From: Poseidonocella sp. HB161398
Lineage (GTDB): Bacteria > Pseudomonadota > Alphaproteobacteria > Rhodobacterales > Rhodobacteraceae
Direction of reading: 5' to 3'
Assembly (NCBI RefSeq): GCF_005870025.1
Contig: NZ_VATA01000033.1
Coordinates: 1 to 64,000, forward strand
Length of the DNA stretch: 64,000 nt
Positions 37,710 to 45,926 of the stretch are shown here, one piece after another. Numbering within the stretch: the stretch's first letter is position 1; each line of letters opens with the position of its first letter. The translations under genes and the position numbers were made by a program. The notes beneath the pieces are model-generated. The model was given only the letters and a program-made list of their open reading frames with translations. It was not told the origin of the DNA and did no database searches.

Positions 37710-38238
37710 GACACGGCGGCTGGCCCGCGCGCTGGCGGCCGCGGCGCTGTGCGCGGCGGGCCTGTCCGCCGCGGCGGCGGACACGATCGCGGGCGAAGGC
37801 CCGTTCGCGGCGAATTTCGTCGGCTATGCCGAGGCCGGGGCGCCGCCATTGCCGATCGGGCCGGGCCGCTATGCCGGGCTGACCGACGCGACGCTGACCG
37901 CGATGAATGCCGAGAACGCCGCCTTCCTCGACAGCCAGACCGGGCGCTGCCTCGGCAGCTGGGTGGTCGACGAGACCGCGCGGACCTTCGAGCAGCATGT
38001 CCATTGCACCTATACCGATGCCGATGGCGACCAGATCTTCGAGCGCGCCGATTTCGACAGCCAGCCGCTCGACGCGCCGCATGTCGGCACCGGGCAGTGG
38101 CAGGGCGGGACCGGCAAGTACGAGGGGCTCAGCGGCGTTTTCGAGATCCGCACGCGGGTGCTGCGCTCGGCCCGCGAGGGGCTGGTGCAGTATGTCGGCA
38201 CCAAACAGGGCCGGTTCCGGCTGCCGCCGCGCGAGTGA
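37630..38238 (+). CDS. Exported protein with an allene-oxide-cyclase-like barrel pattern
   Basis: 202 residues. The ATG at 37630-37632 has GGAGGAG just upstream, which decides the start even though the gene overlaps the regulator by 80 bases. A long signal region (about 1-50; basic residues, then ARALAAAALCAAGLSAAAADT) precedes the mature part. Mature segments FEQHVHCTYTDADGDQIFERADF and GQWQGGTGKYEGLSGVFEIRTR resemble barrel proteins of the allene-oxide-cyclase/DUF3224-like type. No enzyme motif can be assigned. Confidence 0.7.
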   Translation: MTRAGARSTLKQAATPRPPFPIPRAAETRRLARALAAAALCAAGLSAAAADTIAGEGPFAANFVGYAEAGAPPLPIGPGRYAGLTDATLTAMNAENAAFLDSQTGRCLGSWVVDETARTFEQHVHCTYTDADGDQIFERADFDSQPLDAPHVGTGQWQGGTGKYEGLSGVFEIRTRVLRSAREGLVQYVGTKQGRFRLPPRE

Positions 38239-38244
38239 GCCGCT

Positions 38245-39036
38245 TCAGGCCATGCCGGAGACGACGAGCGCAGCGCTCCAGCCGAGCAGCAGGAGGCCGA
38301 GCGGCGTGCTGATCCGGCGGCCCCAGGCGAAGTTCTTCTCCACCGCCATGATCCCGCCCAGCACCAGCATCCAGCCGAGATTGCCGGTGCCGAGGACGAA
38401 CATCAGCAGCATCAGCGCCCAGCAGCAGCCGACGCAGAAGAGCCCGTGCCGCCAGCCCAGCCGCAGAGCGTTGCGCCGGTCGCGGCGGCCCTGCCAATGC
38501 TCGATCACGAAGCTCACCGGCATGCGGCAGCGCTCCAGGCAGCGGTGCTTGAGCGCCGAGAACTGGAAGGCCCCCGCCAGCCCGATCACCGCCGCGCCGA
38601 GCACCCAGCCGTTGAAGGTCAGCCAGGCGCTGCGCCGGACCAGCGCGGCGAGGCCCAGATCGGCCAGATGCGCCGCCGCGCCGAAGGCCATCCAGGCCGC
38701 CAGGTAGCCGCCGATCGCCAGCCCCAGAAGCTGCGCGCGGTCCTGCCGCCGCCGGATCAGCCGCGCATAGACATCGAGCACCGGCAGCACCGTCGGCAGC
38801 ATCATCGCCGAGAGCATCAGCACCCAGCCCGCGATGTAGAGCGCGGCCGGAAACAGCACCTCGCCCGCGGGCAGCGCACTGCAGATCGCCCCGGCCAGGC
38901 CGATCTGCGTCCAGTCGCCATGGTCGAGATAGCGCGCATAGGGGCTTTGCGACCAGGCCCAGAGCAGCATCCAGGCCAGTGCCGCCAGCGCCAGGCCCAG
39001 CCCGTAGAAGGCGCGGCGGTGGATCAGGCTGCGCAT
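38245..39036 (-). CDS. DUF2182-family integral membrane protein
   Basis: 263 residues with about seven hydrophobic helices. The family pattern is visible in LYIAGWVLMLSAMMLPTVLPVL, and later in FSALKHRCLERCRMPVSF and GLFCVGCCWALMLLMFVLGTGNLGWM, with conserved cysteines and histidines (KHRCLERC, FCVGCCW) thought to bind metal. It lies six bases after the DUF1326 gene. DUF1326 and DUF2182 genes are very often adjacent, so they likely act together, possibly in metal or thiol handling. No experimental role is known to me. Confidence 0.85.
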   Translation of the reverse strand: MRSLIHRRAFYGLGLALAALAWMLLWAWSQSPYARYLDHGDWTQIGLAGAICSALPAGEVLFPAALYIAGWVLMLSAMMLPTVLPVLDVYARLIRRRQDRAQLLGLAIGGYLAAWMAFGAAAHLADLGLAALVRRSAWLTFNGWVLGAAVIGLAGAFQFSALKHRCLERCRMPVSFVIEHWQGRRDRRNALRLGWRHGLFCVGCCWALMLLMFVLGTGNLGWMLVLGGIMAVEKNFAWGRRISTPLGLLLLGWSAALVVSGMA

Positions 39037-39042
39037 CCCGGC

Positions 39043-39648
39043 TCAGGCGTGTTCGAAGCGGAAGGCGCCCTGGATGGCATTGGTCTTCTCGATGTCGAGA
39101 TCGATCCCCGTGCCCTCGTCGCGCAGCCGGAAATACTCGGCCTTCGAGACATAGGCCGGGGCGCCGGGGATGGTGGTGAAGATGCTTTCGTTCAGCGTGG
39201 TGACCTCGCCGGTCGGGCCGCGATAGGGCTCCATCTCGGCCTCGAGCACGCCGTCGATGCGCAGCATGCCCTTGCCCTCGACCAGGGTGAAGGTGATCGC
39301 GGCGCGCTTGGGCTCCAGATCCTCGCCGACGAGCTGCGCCAGATCCGCCAGCGGCCCGCCCTTGCGCCCCTGCAGCAGGTCGACCGCCGCCCGGCTCTGC
39401 GCCTCGCTGGCGGCGCTGTCGACATAGAGCTGGCGCTTCCAGTTGCCGTCGAGCACGTTGCCGGGGATCTTGCCCACCCCGGCGATCACCACGCCGCTCA
39501 TGTCGATGCCGTCGACCATGCCGGAATTGATCCGGTAGGCCAGCGTCGCGTCGCAATAGCCGTTATCGGGATCCTCGCCGATCCAGCAGGGGCAGAGCAC
39601 GTTGCAGTTGCAGACTTCCAGCAGATCGCCTTCGATCGAATAGGACAT
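39043..39648 (-). CDS. DUF1326-domain protein
   Basis: 201 residues from the ATG at 39646-39648, with GGAGG upstream. The N-terminal motif IEGDLLEVCNCNVLCPCWIGEDPDNGYCDA carries five cysteines (CNCNVLCPCW and a later YC) and defines DUF1326. The rest is a beta-rich domain with LNESIFTTIPGAPAYVSKAEYFRL. It is soluble and probably cytoplasmic. The paired DUF2182 membrane gene follows six bases later. The cysteine cluster suggests metal or redox work; that is inference. Confidence 0.87.
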   Translation of the reverse strand: MSYSIEGDLLEVCNCNVLCPCWIGEDPDNGYCDATLAYRINSGMVDGIDMSGVVIAGVGKIPGNVLDGNWKRQLYVDSAASEAQSRAAVDLLQGRKGGPLADLAQLVGEDLEPKRAAITFTLVEGKGMLRIDGVLEAEMEPYRGPTGEVTTLNESIFTTIPGAPAYVSKAEYFRLRDEGTGIDLDIEKTNAIQGAFRFEHA

Positions 39649-39913
39649 CGCAGTTCCTCCCGGAAAGAGGCCGCCCGCGGGCGGCGCCAAGACCGCGGCG
39701 CGCGTCCCGCCGGGGGACGGCCGCATCGACTGCCGGGGTTCCTGCCTGTCCGGACGGTATCACATTTTAAACGTGAAATGAATTGGCGAAACGCAACCCA
39801 AGGGAGATCCTCCCCGCAGCGCCACCCCCCGCGGAAGACGGCGCCCTGACGGCGGAGACCGGAGCGTTTCCGCCCCGGTCTCTCATTTATTCCCGATACT
39901 TGCGGGCAAAAGC

Positions 39914-40156
39914 TCAACCGCCCTTCATGCGCTGCATGAGGAAGACCTCGGTGGCGCCGGCGACCGAGGCATGCCGCCCGGTCGCCATCTCGCCGTCGAT
40001 CACCACCGACACGCCGGTGTCGAGGATCGGGGCCAGTCCCGGATAGGCCGCCTTCAGCCCGTCGAGGACCCCGGCGACCGTGTCCGCCTCGACCTCCACC
40101 GCGGTCTCGCCGCCGGTGAAGCGCGAGAGGCTCGACCAGAGGTTGACCGTGACCAT
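39914..40156 (-). CDS. MoaD/ThiS-family sulfur-carrier-like protein
   Basis: 80 residues with a ubiquitin-like fold: VTVNLWSSLSRFTGGETAVEVEADTVAGVLDGLKAAYP, then VVIDGEMATGRHA, VFLMQRMKGG. The C-terminal Gly-Gly is intact, so it could be thiocarboxylated by an E1-like enzyme (MoeB/ThiF) encoded elsewhere. It begins three bases after the stop of the molybdopterin-binding subunit, as the last gene of a three-subunit xanthine-dehydrogenase-family operon. A sulfur-donor role in that enzyme's cofactor or substrate chemistry is plausible. A general MoaD role is less likely because moaE is absent here. Confidence 0.75.
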   Translation of the reverse strand: MVTVNLWSSLSRFTGGETAVEVEADTVAGVLDGLKAAYPGLAPILDTGVSVVIDGEMATGRHASVAGATEVFLMQRMKGG

Positions 40157-40159
40157 GGC

Positions 40160-42409
40160 TCAGCCCTCCCGCGCGGCCCGGATCGCGGCCAGCACCTTGG
40201 GCGGGGACATCGGCAGGCTGCGCATCCGCACGCCCGCCGCCGCCTCGATGGCATTGGCGATGGCCGGAAGCGGCGGGGTGATGCCGGTCTCGCCGACCCC
40301 GCGCACGCCGAAGGGATGGCCCGGATTGGGCACTTCGACGATCTGGGTGTCGATCATCGGCAGGTCCGAGGCCACCGGCACGCGGTAGTCGAGGAAGACC
40401 GCATTCTGCAGCCGCCCGTCCTCGCCGTAGATATAGGCCTCGTTCAGCGCCCAGCCGATGCCCTGCGCGGCACCGCCCTGGAACTGGCCCTCGACATAGG
40501 AGGGATGGATCGCCCGGCCGGCATCCTGCACGACGAGATAGCGCAGCACGGTGGTGCGGCCGGTCTCGGGATCGACCTCGACATCGACGACATGGCAGCC
40601 GAAGCTGGCGCCGGCGCCTTCGGGCACGGATTCATGATGCCCCGAGATCGGCCCGCCGGTGGAGCCCATCTTGGCGGCGATCTCCTCGATCCCCATCGGC
40701 GGGAACTTCCCGGCATTCGGGCCCGCGGGCTGGGCGGCGCCATTGGCCCATTCCACGGCCTCCGGATCGATCCCCCATTCGGCGGCGGCGCGGCGGCACA
40801 TCTCGGCGATGGCCTGGCGCGCGGCGACGACGGCCGCCTTGCCGCTGGCGAAGGTCGCGCGGCTGCCATGGGTCGGCTCGTTGACGCCGAGCGCCCCGGT
40901 CTCGACCACGTTCACCCGCACGTCCTCGTAGGGGATGCCCACGGTCTCGGCGGTCATCAGCGCGATCGAGGCGCGGCTGCCGCCGATATCGGGCGTGCCG
41001 ACCGAGACCTGCACCGTGCCGTCCTCGGAGATCGCCAGCGACACCGAGGTCTCGCCGCTATGGTTGAACCAGAAGCCCGAGGCGATGCCGCGGCCCTGGT
41101 TCGGCCCCAGCGGCGCCGCCAGGTTGGGATGGGACTTCGCCGCCTCCAGCGTCTCGACCAGGCCGATCGAGCCGAAGGTCGGGCCGTAGCTGGCCCGGTC
41201 GCCCTCCTTCACCGCGTTCTTCAGCCGGACCTCGAGCGCGTCGAGACCCAGCTCGCGGCACATCTCGTCGATCAGGCTCTCCACCGCGAAGGCGCCCATG
41301 GGCGAGCCCGGGGCGCGGTAGGCGGCGCATTTCGGCCGGTTGGCAAGCACGTCGTAGCCGATATGCTGCGCCGCGGGCAGCTTGTAGGGGGCGAAGGCGC
41401 AATAGAGCGCCATGTCGACCGGCGCGCCGGGGAAGGCGCCGCCCTGCATGCGGAACTCGGCATGGGCGGCGGTGATCATCCCGTCCTTCGTCATGCCGAT
41501 CTTGACGTCCATCGAGGCCGAGGCGGTCGGGCCGGTGGCGCGCAGCACCTCGGAGCGGGTCATGACGATCTTCACCGGACGCCCGCCGGCCTTGCGGCTG
41601 AGCGCCAGCGACAGCGGCTCCATGAAGATCGTGGTCTTGCCGCCGAAGCCGCCGCCGATCTCGGACGGCGTCACGCGGAGCTGCGCCGCCTCGAGGCCGA
41701 GCACGGAAGAGCACATCTGGCGGATGTACCACTGGCCCTGGGTGCAGACCCACATCTCGCCCTTGCCGTCGGCGCCGAGCTGGCCCAGGCAGGCATGCGG
41801 CTCGATATAGCCCTGATGCGTGGCCTCGGTCTTGTAGCTGCGTTCCCGCACCAGATCGGCGGCGGCGAAGCCCGCCTCCGTATCGCCATGGCCGAACTCG
41901 ATATAGCGCGCGACATTGGGCGGGCTGCCCTCGGGCACGGTCGCATCGGCCGCGCCCTCGCGGATCACCGGCGCATCGGGGCGGATCGCGTCATCGACAT
42001 CGATGACATGCGGCAGGACCTCGTATTCCACCTCGATCAGCCGCGCCGCCTCCTGCGCGCGCAGGGCCGAGGTCGCAGCGACCGCCGCCACCGCATGGCC
42101 GTCATAGAGCGCGCGCTCCCCGGCCATGGTGTTTTCCTGCAGGTTCCAGTTCTCGCCGGTCAGCCCCTCGGGGAAGTCGGCGCGGGTCACGACCGCCTTC
42201 ACCCCGGGCAGCGCCTCGGCCTTCGAGGCGTCGATCTTCACGATCCGCGCATGGGCATGGGGCGAGCGCACGACCGCGCCCCAGAGCATGCCGGGCATCG
42301 AGACATCCGCGCCGTAGCGCGCGCGCCCCGTCACCTTGTCCAGCCCGTCCGGGCGCAGCGGCCTTGTGCCGACCAGATGGAGGGTTTCGCCGAGCTCGTC
42401 CTTCGCCAT
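40160..42409 (-). CDS. Xanthine-dehydrogenase-family molybdopterin-binding subunit
   Basis: 749 residues from the ATG at 42407-42409 (TGATG overlap with the Fe-S subunit stop; an in-frame GTG is one codon upstream). CoxL-like domains follow: GKVTGRARYGADVSMPGMLWGAVVRSPHAHARI at the N-terminus, PSEIGGGFGGKT, AYRAPGSPMGAF in the region that carries AYRCSFR in form I CO dehydrogenase, and the catalytic Glu in RGVGETGITPP near the C-terminus. It is thus not a form I CO dehydrogenase. It oxidises a purine-, aldehyde- or heterocycle-type substrate with the two smaller subunits. Substrate is unknown. Confidence 0.88.
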   Translation of the reverse strand: MAKDELGETLHLVGTRPLRPDGLDKVTGRARYGADVSMPGMLWGAVVRSPHAHARIVKIDASKAEALPGVKAVVTRADFPEGLTGENWNLQENTMAGERALYDGHAVAAVAATSALRAQEAARLIEVEYEVLPHVIDVDDAIRPDAPVIREGAADATVPEGSPPNVARYIEFGHGDTEAGFAAADLVRERSYKTEATHQGYIEPHACLGQLGADGKGEMWVCTQGQWYIRQMCSSVLGLEAAQLRVTPSEIGGGFGGKTTIFMEPLSLALSRKAGGRPVKIVMTRSEVLRATGPTASASMDVKIGMTKDGMITAAHAEFRMQGGAFPGAPVDMALYCAFAPYKLPAAQHIGYDVLANRPKCAAYRAPGSPMGAFAVESLIDEMCRELGLDALEVRLKNAVKEGDRASYGPTFGSIGLVETLEAAKSHPNLAAPLGPNQGRGIASGFWFNHSGETSVSLAISEDGTVQVSVGTPDIGGSRASIALMTAETVGIPYEDVRVNVVETGALGVNEPTHGSRATFASGKAAVVAARQAIAEMCRRAAAEWGIDPEAVEWANGAAQPAGPNAGKFPPMGIEEIAAKMGSTGGPISGHHESVPEGAGASFGCHVVDVEVDPETGRTTVLRYLVVQDAGRAIHPSYVEGQFQGGAAQGIGWALNEAYIYGEDGRLQNAVFLDYRVPVASDLPMIDTQIVEVPNPGHPFGVRGVGETGITPPLPAIANAIEAAAGVRMRSLPMSPPKVLAAIRAAREG

Positions 42410-42891
42410 CACGCAGCCTCCTGCCGCATCTCCGCCGCCGCATCGAGCACGGCGCGGATGATCTTGTCATATCCGGTGCAGCGGCAGAGATTGCCTGCCA
42501 GCCAGTAGCGCACCTCGGTTTCGGTCGGGTCGGGGGTCTTTTCCAAGAGCGCCTTGGCCGCGACCAGGATGCCCGGCGTGCAGAAGCCGCATTGCAGCGC
42601 GGCATGCTCGAGGAACTTCCTCTGCAGCGGGTGCAGCTCGTTGCCCTCGGCCATGCCCTCGATCGTGGCGACCTGGCGGCCTTCGGCCTCGACGCCAAGA
42701 ACCAGGCAGGAACAGACCAGCGTGCCGTCGAGCGTGACCGAGCAGGCCCCGCAATCGCCGGTGCCGCAGCCTTCCTTGGAGCCGGTCAGGCCGAGATGGT
42801 CGCGCAGGCAGTCAAGCAGCGACTCGCGCGGATCGGCCAGGAATTCGACCTCGTCGCCATTGACGGTGGTGGTCACGTGGATCTTGCTCAT
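42409..42891 (-). CDS. [2Fe-2S] subunit of the xanthine-dehydrogenase-family enzyme
   Basis: 160 residues from the ATG at 42889-42891. The first [2Fe-2S] site is plant-ferredoxin type (KEGCGTGDCGACSV, then a later VCSC) and the second is QCGFCTPG with CRCTGYDKI. This is the CoxS/small-subunit layout. It passes electrons from the molybdenum site to the FAD subunit. It lies four bases after the FAD-subunit stop and overlaps the large-subunit start. Confidence 0.92.
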   Translation of the reverse strand: MSKIHVTTTVNGDEVEFLADPRESLLDCLRDHLGLTGSKEGCGTGDCGACSVTLDGTLVCSCLVLGVEAEGRQVATIEGMAEGNELHPLQRKFLEHAALQCGFCTPGILVAAKALLEKTPDPTETEVRYWLAGNLCRCTGYDKIIRAVLDAAAEMRQEAA

Positions 42892-42895
42892 GGGG

Positions 42896-43756
42896 TCATT
42901 CTCCCTTTGCGCGGGAATAGGCGATGGCGGCGGCGCGGCGGGCGAGCACGCCGGCCACTTCGGTGCGGAAGGCGACCGTGCCGCGCTTGTCGTCGATCGG
43001 GCTGCAGGCGGCCCGGGCGGCTGCGTCGAGCGCGGCCAGCGCCGCCTCGTCGAGGGTGGTGCCGATGATCGCCGCAGCGCAGTCCGGCGCCAGCGCGATC
43101 CGCGGGGCCACGGCGCCAAGCGCCACGCGGGCCTCGGCGATGGTGTCGCCCTCGAGCCGCAGGTTCACCGCGCAGCCCGCGACGGCGATGTCCATCTCGG
43201 TGCGCGGGATGAAGCGCAGATAGGCGTCGCCGCCCGCCTTGCCGCGGGGCGGCAGCAGGATCGCCGAGATCAGCTCTCCGGGCGCCAGCGTCGTCTTGCC
43301 CGGCCCGGCCGGGATCTCCTCGACCGGCGCGCTGCGGGTGCCGTCGGGCCCGGTGATCTCCACCGTCGCGCCGGCGGCGACCAGCCCGGGCACGGAATCC
43401 GCGGCCGGCGAGCCGTTGCACAGATTGCCCGCCAGCGTGGCGCGGCCCTGCACCTGGGTGGAGCCGACCAGCTCCATCCCCTCGACGACGCCGGGCCAGT
43501 CGGCCACCAGCGCCGCATGCGCGCCGAGCGCCGCGCCCGGCACGGCGATGCCGATCCGCCAGCCGCCATCGGCGCCCTGCACGATGTCATGCACGCCGGG
43601 GATCTTCTTGAGGTCGATCAGGTCGTCGGGAAGCACCATGCCCGCGCGCATCTGCACCAGGACATCGGTGCCCCCGGCGAGGAAGCGCGTCACCCCGCCG
43701 GCCGCACCGGCCAGCCGCGCGGCGTCCTCGAATGTGGATGGTGTGTGGTAGTTCAT
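42896..43756 (-). CDS. FAD-binding subunit of the xanthine-dehydrogenase-family enzyme
   Basis: 286 residues from the ATG at 43754-43756. The CoxM-type FAD motif is clear: RFLAGGTDVLVQMRAGMVLPDDLIDLKKI, followed by STQVQGRATLAGNLCNGSPAADS. The C-terminal CO_deh_flav_C domain includes YLRFIPRTEMDIAVAGCAVNL. It is the first gene of the operon. The promoter must lie in the 669-base gap shared with the divergent aminotransferase gene. Confidence 0.9.
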   Translation of the reverse strand: MNYHTPSTFEDAARLAGAAGGVTRFLAGGTDVLVQMRAGMVLPDDLIDLKKIPGVHDIVQGADGGWRIGIAVPGAALGAHAALVADWPGVVEGMELVGSTQVQGRATLAGNLCNGSPAADSVPGLVAAGATVEITGPDGTRSAPVEEIPAGPGKTTLAPGELISAILLPPRGKAGGDAYLRFIPRTEMDIAVAGCAVNLRLEGDTIAEARVALGAVAPRIALAPDCAAAIIGTTLDEAALAALDAAARAACSPIDDKRGTVAFRTEVAGVLARRAAAIAYSRAKGE

Positions 43757-44425
43757 CTGCGTCCCCTGGTGGCTCCGTCGGAGCGGCCCTTCGGCCCGCC
43801 GCCATTCGCTTCCCTTCAGGCCCGTGCGGCACCTCTGCCGCCCGGCCCCCTTCTCCGGCGGCAGGCGCCGCCCTCCGGGCAGCCCTCCGCGCCATGCGGA
43901 CGGGCCCGGCTTCGTTCCATGCCCGGCTTCCCTGCATGATAGTGCAAGCGCCCGGTCCGTCACGCGGAAGTCTTGCCCCGCCCTTCGGCCCGGCGCAAGC
44001 CGCCTTCACCCGCGGCGGGCGCATTCCGCCCGCCGCCTCCGGCCGCGGGCCCGGCCCGGACCGCGCGCCCGCCCCGAAAAATTCAAGAACATGCTTATTA
44101 ATCCGGCAGAGGGGGAAAATTCGTGCCGCTTTCTTCGGAGCCGGGGGAACGCCGGTCCGGAATTTCACGGAATCTACGGAAATTGTCTTAATCTGGGGGC
44201 CGGAATTGGCTGTCCTATGGATATCGCTTCCGCAGTGCTGGCAACCAGCCGCGGGACTGCGCCGCCAGAGGGCGGGGTGATCCCGCCAGCCAGCCCCCGG
44301 ATTCCGGCACCTGCCGGACGGGGCCGCGGCAACCCATCCGCCGGGCGGTTCGCCATGACAGAGCCCCCGCCGCCCGTGCCGGCCGTGCGCGGGCCCAGAG
44401 ACCAAAATCGGAGAACGGAGCGTCC
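43757..44425. promoter_or_regulatory. Long divergent promoter region between XDH-family and MmtN-type operons
   Basis: No coding pattern is visible in 669 bases. An AT-rich island at about 44088-44225 (AAAAATTCAAGAACATGCTT and TTGTCTTAATCTGG are parts of it) is the likeliest promoter zone. It leaves about 200 bases of 5' leader before the aminotransferase start. Direct repeats at 44159-44187 lie inside the island. Confidence 0.5.
44159..44187. repeat. Three tandem GGAAT-type repeats upstream of the aminotransferase gene
   Basis: GGAATTTCAC, GGAATCTAC and GGAAATTGTC lie head to tail with 9-10 base spacing (one helical turn), 238 bases before the aminotransferase start. Same-face direct repeats of this type often bind a regulator. 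No regulator gene is adjacent, so the binding protein cannot be named. Confidence 0.5.
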
Positions 44426-45841
44426 TTGTCCCAAGTCGACGACCCCCTGACTGCCGCCGCTGCCTCCCCCGGGCACAATTCGCTTGCCGCCATGGATGCG
44501 CGCCACGTGCTGCACCCCTGGGCCGATCTCAGCCAGCTCGGCACCGCCGATGCGCTGGTGGTCGAGACCGCCAAGGGCGTCCATGTGCATGACGCGGAGG
44601 GCAAGCGCTATCTCGACGCGATCGGCGGCATGTGGTGCATGACCGTGGGCTACGGCCGCGCCGAGCTGGTCGACGCGATGGCCGACCAGGCGATGCGGAT
44701 GGCCTATTACACCCCCTTCGGCGATGTCTCGAGCGCGCCCGCCGCGCGGCTGGCCGAGACGCTGGCAGAGCTGTCGCCGGGCGATCTCAACCGGGTGCAT
44801 TTCACCACCTGCGGCTCCACCGCGATCGATTCCGCAGTCCGCATGGCGCATTACTACTTCGCCGCCCAGGGGCAGCCGGAGAAGCGCCACGTCCTGACCC
44901 GCCGCAATGCCTATCACGGCAGCACCTACCTGGCCGCCTCGCTCTGCGGCAAGGCCGCCGACCGGACGCTCTTCCAGTACGAGGAGGGCTTCATCCACCA
45001 CCTCTCGAGCCCGGCCCATGACGCGGATATCGCCGAGGAAAGCTCGGAGGACTGCCTCGCGCGGCTGATGGCCGAGATGAAGGCCGAGATCGCGCGGATC
45101 GGCGCCGGGAACATCGCCGCCTTCGTCGCCGAGCCGATCCTCGCCTCGGGCGGGGTGCTGGTGCCGCCGCCAGGCTACCAGAAGGCCACGCGCGCGCTCT
45201 GCGCTGCGCATGGCATCCTCTACATCTCCGACGAGGTGGTGACGGGATTCGGGCGGCTGGGGCATTTCTTCGCCTCCGAGGCGCGCTTCGGCATCGTGCC
45301 GGACATGATCATCACCGCCAAGGGCATCACCTCGGGCTACCAGCCGTTGGGCGCGGTGCTGGTCTCGGACCGGATCGCCAACGCGATCGGCGCCAATGCC
45401 CCGGCGGAGAAGCCGGTCTTCTCGAACGGCTACACCTATTCGGGCCATCCGGTGGCCTGCGCGGTGGCGCTGAAGAACATCGAGATCATGCAGCGCGAGG
45501 ATATCTGCGGCCATGTCCGCGAGGTCGGGCCCTATTTCATCGAGAAGCTGCGCGCGCTTTCGTCCTCGCCCATCGTCTACACGGTGCGCGGCGACCACCT
45601 GATGGCCTGCGTCGAATGCTGGACCGGAGAAGAGCCGGGGCCGAATGCCCGCAACATGGCGCTGGCCGCGCGCGTCGACAGCTATTGCGAGGAGGCCGGG
45701 CTGCTGGTCCGGCCCTACGAGAACCTCTGCATCATGTCGCCGCCGCTGATCGTCACCCGTGCCGAGATCGACCGGATCGCCGCCATCATGGCCGAGGCGA
45801 TCGCCCGCGCGGAGGCCGATCTGCGCGCCGGAGACATCTAG
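44426..45841 (+). CDS. Class III aminotransferase, candidate DMSP-amine aminotransferase
   Basis: 471 residues from a TTG at 44426-44428 with GGAG five bases upstream; an ATG at 44492 is the alternative. Fold-type I class III motifs: GGMWCMTVGYGR, TTCGSTAIDSAVRM (phosphate-binding GST near 130), the D269 in YISDEVVTGFGRLG and the PLP lysine K299 in ITAKGITSGYQPLG. Related enzymes use omega-amino compounds with pyruvate or 2-oxoglutarate. It lies in one unit with a TusA-like gene, a PLP decarboxylase and an MmtN-like methyltransferase. In the methylation pathway to DMSP this would convert DMSP-amine to DMSP-aldehyde; that is inference from context. Confidence 0.8.
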   Translation: MSQVDDPLTAAAASPGHNSLAAMDARHVLHPWADLSQLGTADALVVETAKGVHVHDAEGKRYLDAIGGMWCMTVGYGRAELVDAMADQAMRMAYYTPFGDVSSAPAARLAETLAELSPGDLNRVHFTTCGSTAIDSAVRMAHYYFAAQGQPEKRHVLTRRNAYHGSTYLAASLCGKAADRTLFQYEEGFIHHLSSPAHDADIAEESSEDCLARLMAEMKAEIARIGAGNIAAFVAEPILASGGVLVPPPGYQKATRALCAAHGILYISDEVVTGFGRLGHFFASEARFGIVPDMIITAKGITSGYQPLGAVLVSDRIANAIGANAPAEKPVFSNGYTYSGHPVACAVALKNIEIMQREDICGHVREVGPYFIEKLRALSSSPIVYTVRGDHLMACVECWTGEEPGPNARNMALAARVDSYCEEAGLLVRPYENLCIMSPPLIVTRAEIDRIAAIMAEAIARAEADLRAGDI

Positions 45842-45850
45842 ACCGACCCG

Positions 45851-45890
45851 CCGCTCCGCCCGGAGCGGCATCCCCCCGCATCCCGCGGGG
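45851..45890 (+). other. Two consecutive hairpins between aminotransferase and TusA-like genes
   Basis: CCGCTCCG pairs with CGGAGCGG (45851-45868), and CCCCGC pairs with GCGGGG around ATCCC (45874-45890). They start 10 bases after the aminotransferase stop. No T-run follows. They may mark an mRNA processing or attenuation point that sets different levels for the aminotransferase and the downstream genes. Confidence 0.5.
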
Positions 45891-45926
45891 CAACCAGGCC
45901 CCAGGGCCGACAAGGAAGGAGACACC

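Noticed and set aside
40160-43756. CO dehydrogenase (coxMSL)
   Set aside because: The large subunit has AYRAPGSP where form I enzymes have AYRCSFR, so only the wider xanthine-dehydrogenase family is supported.
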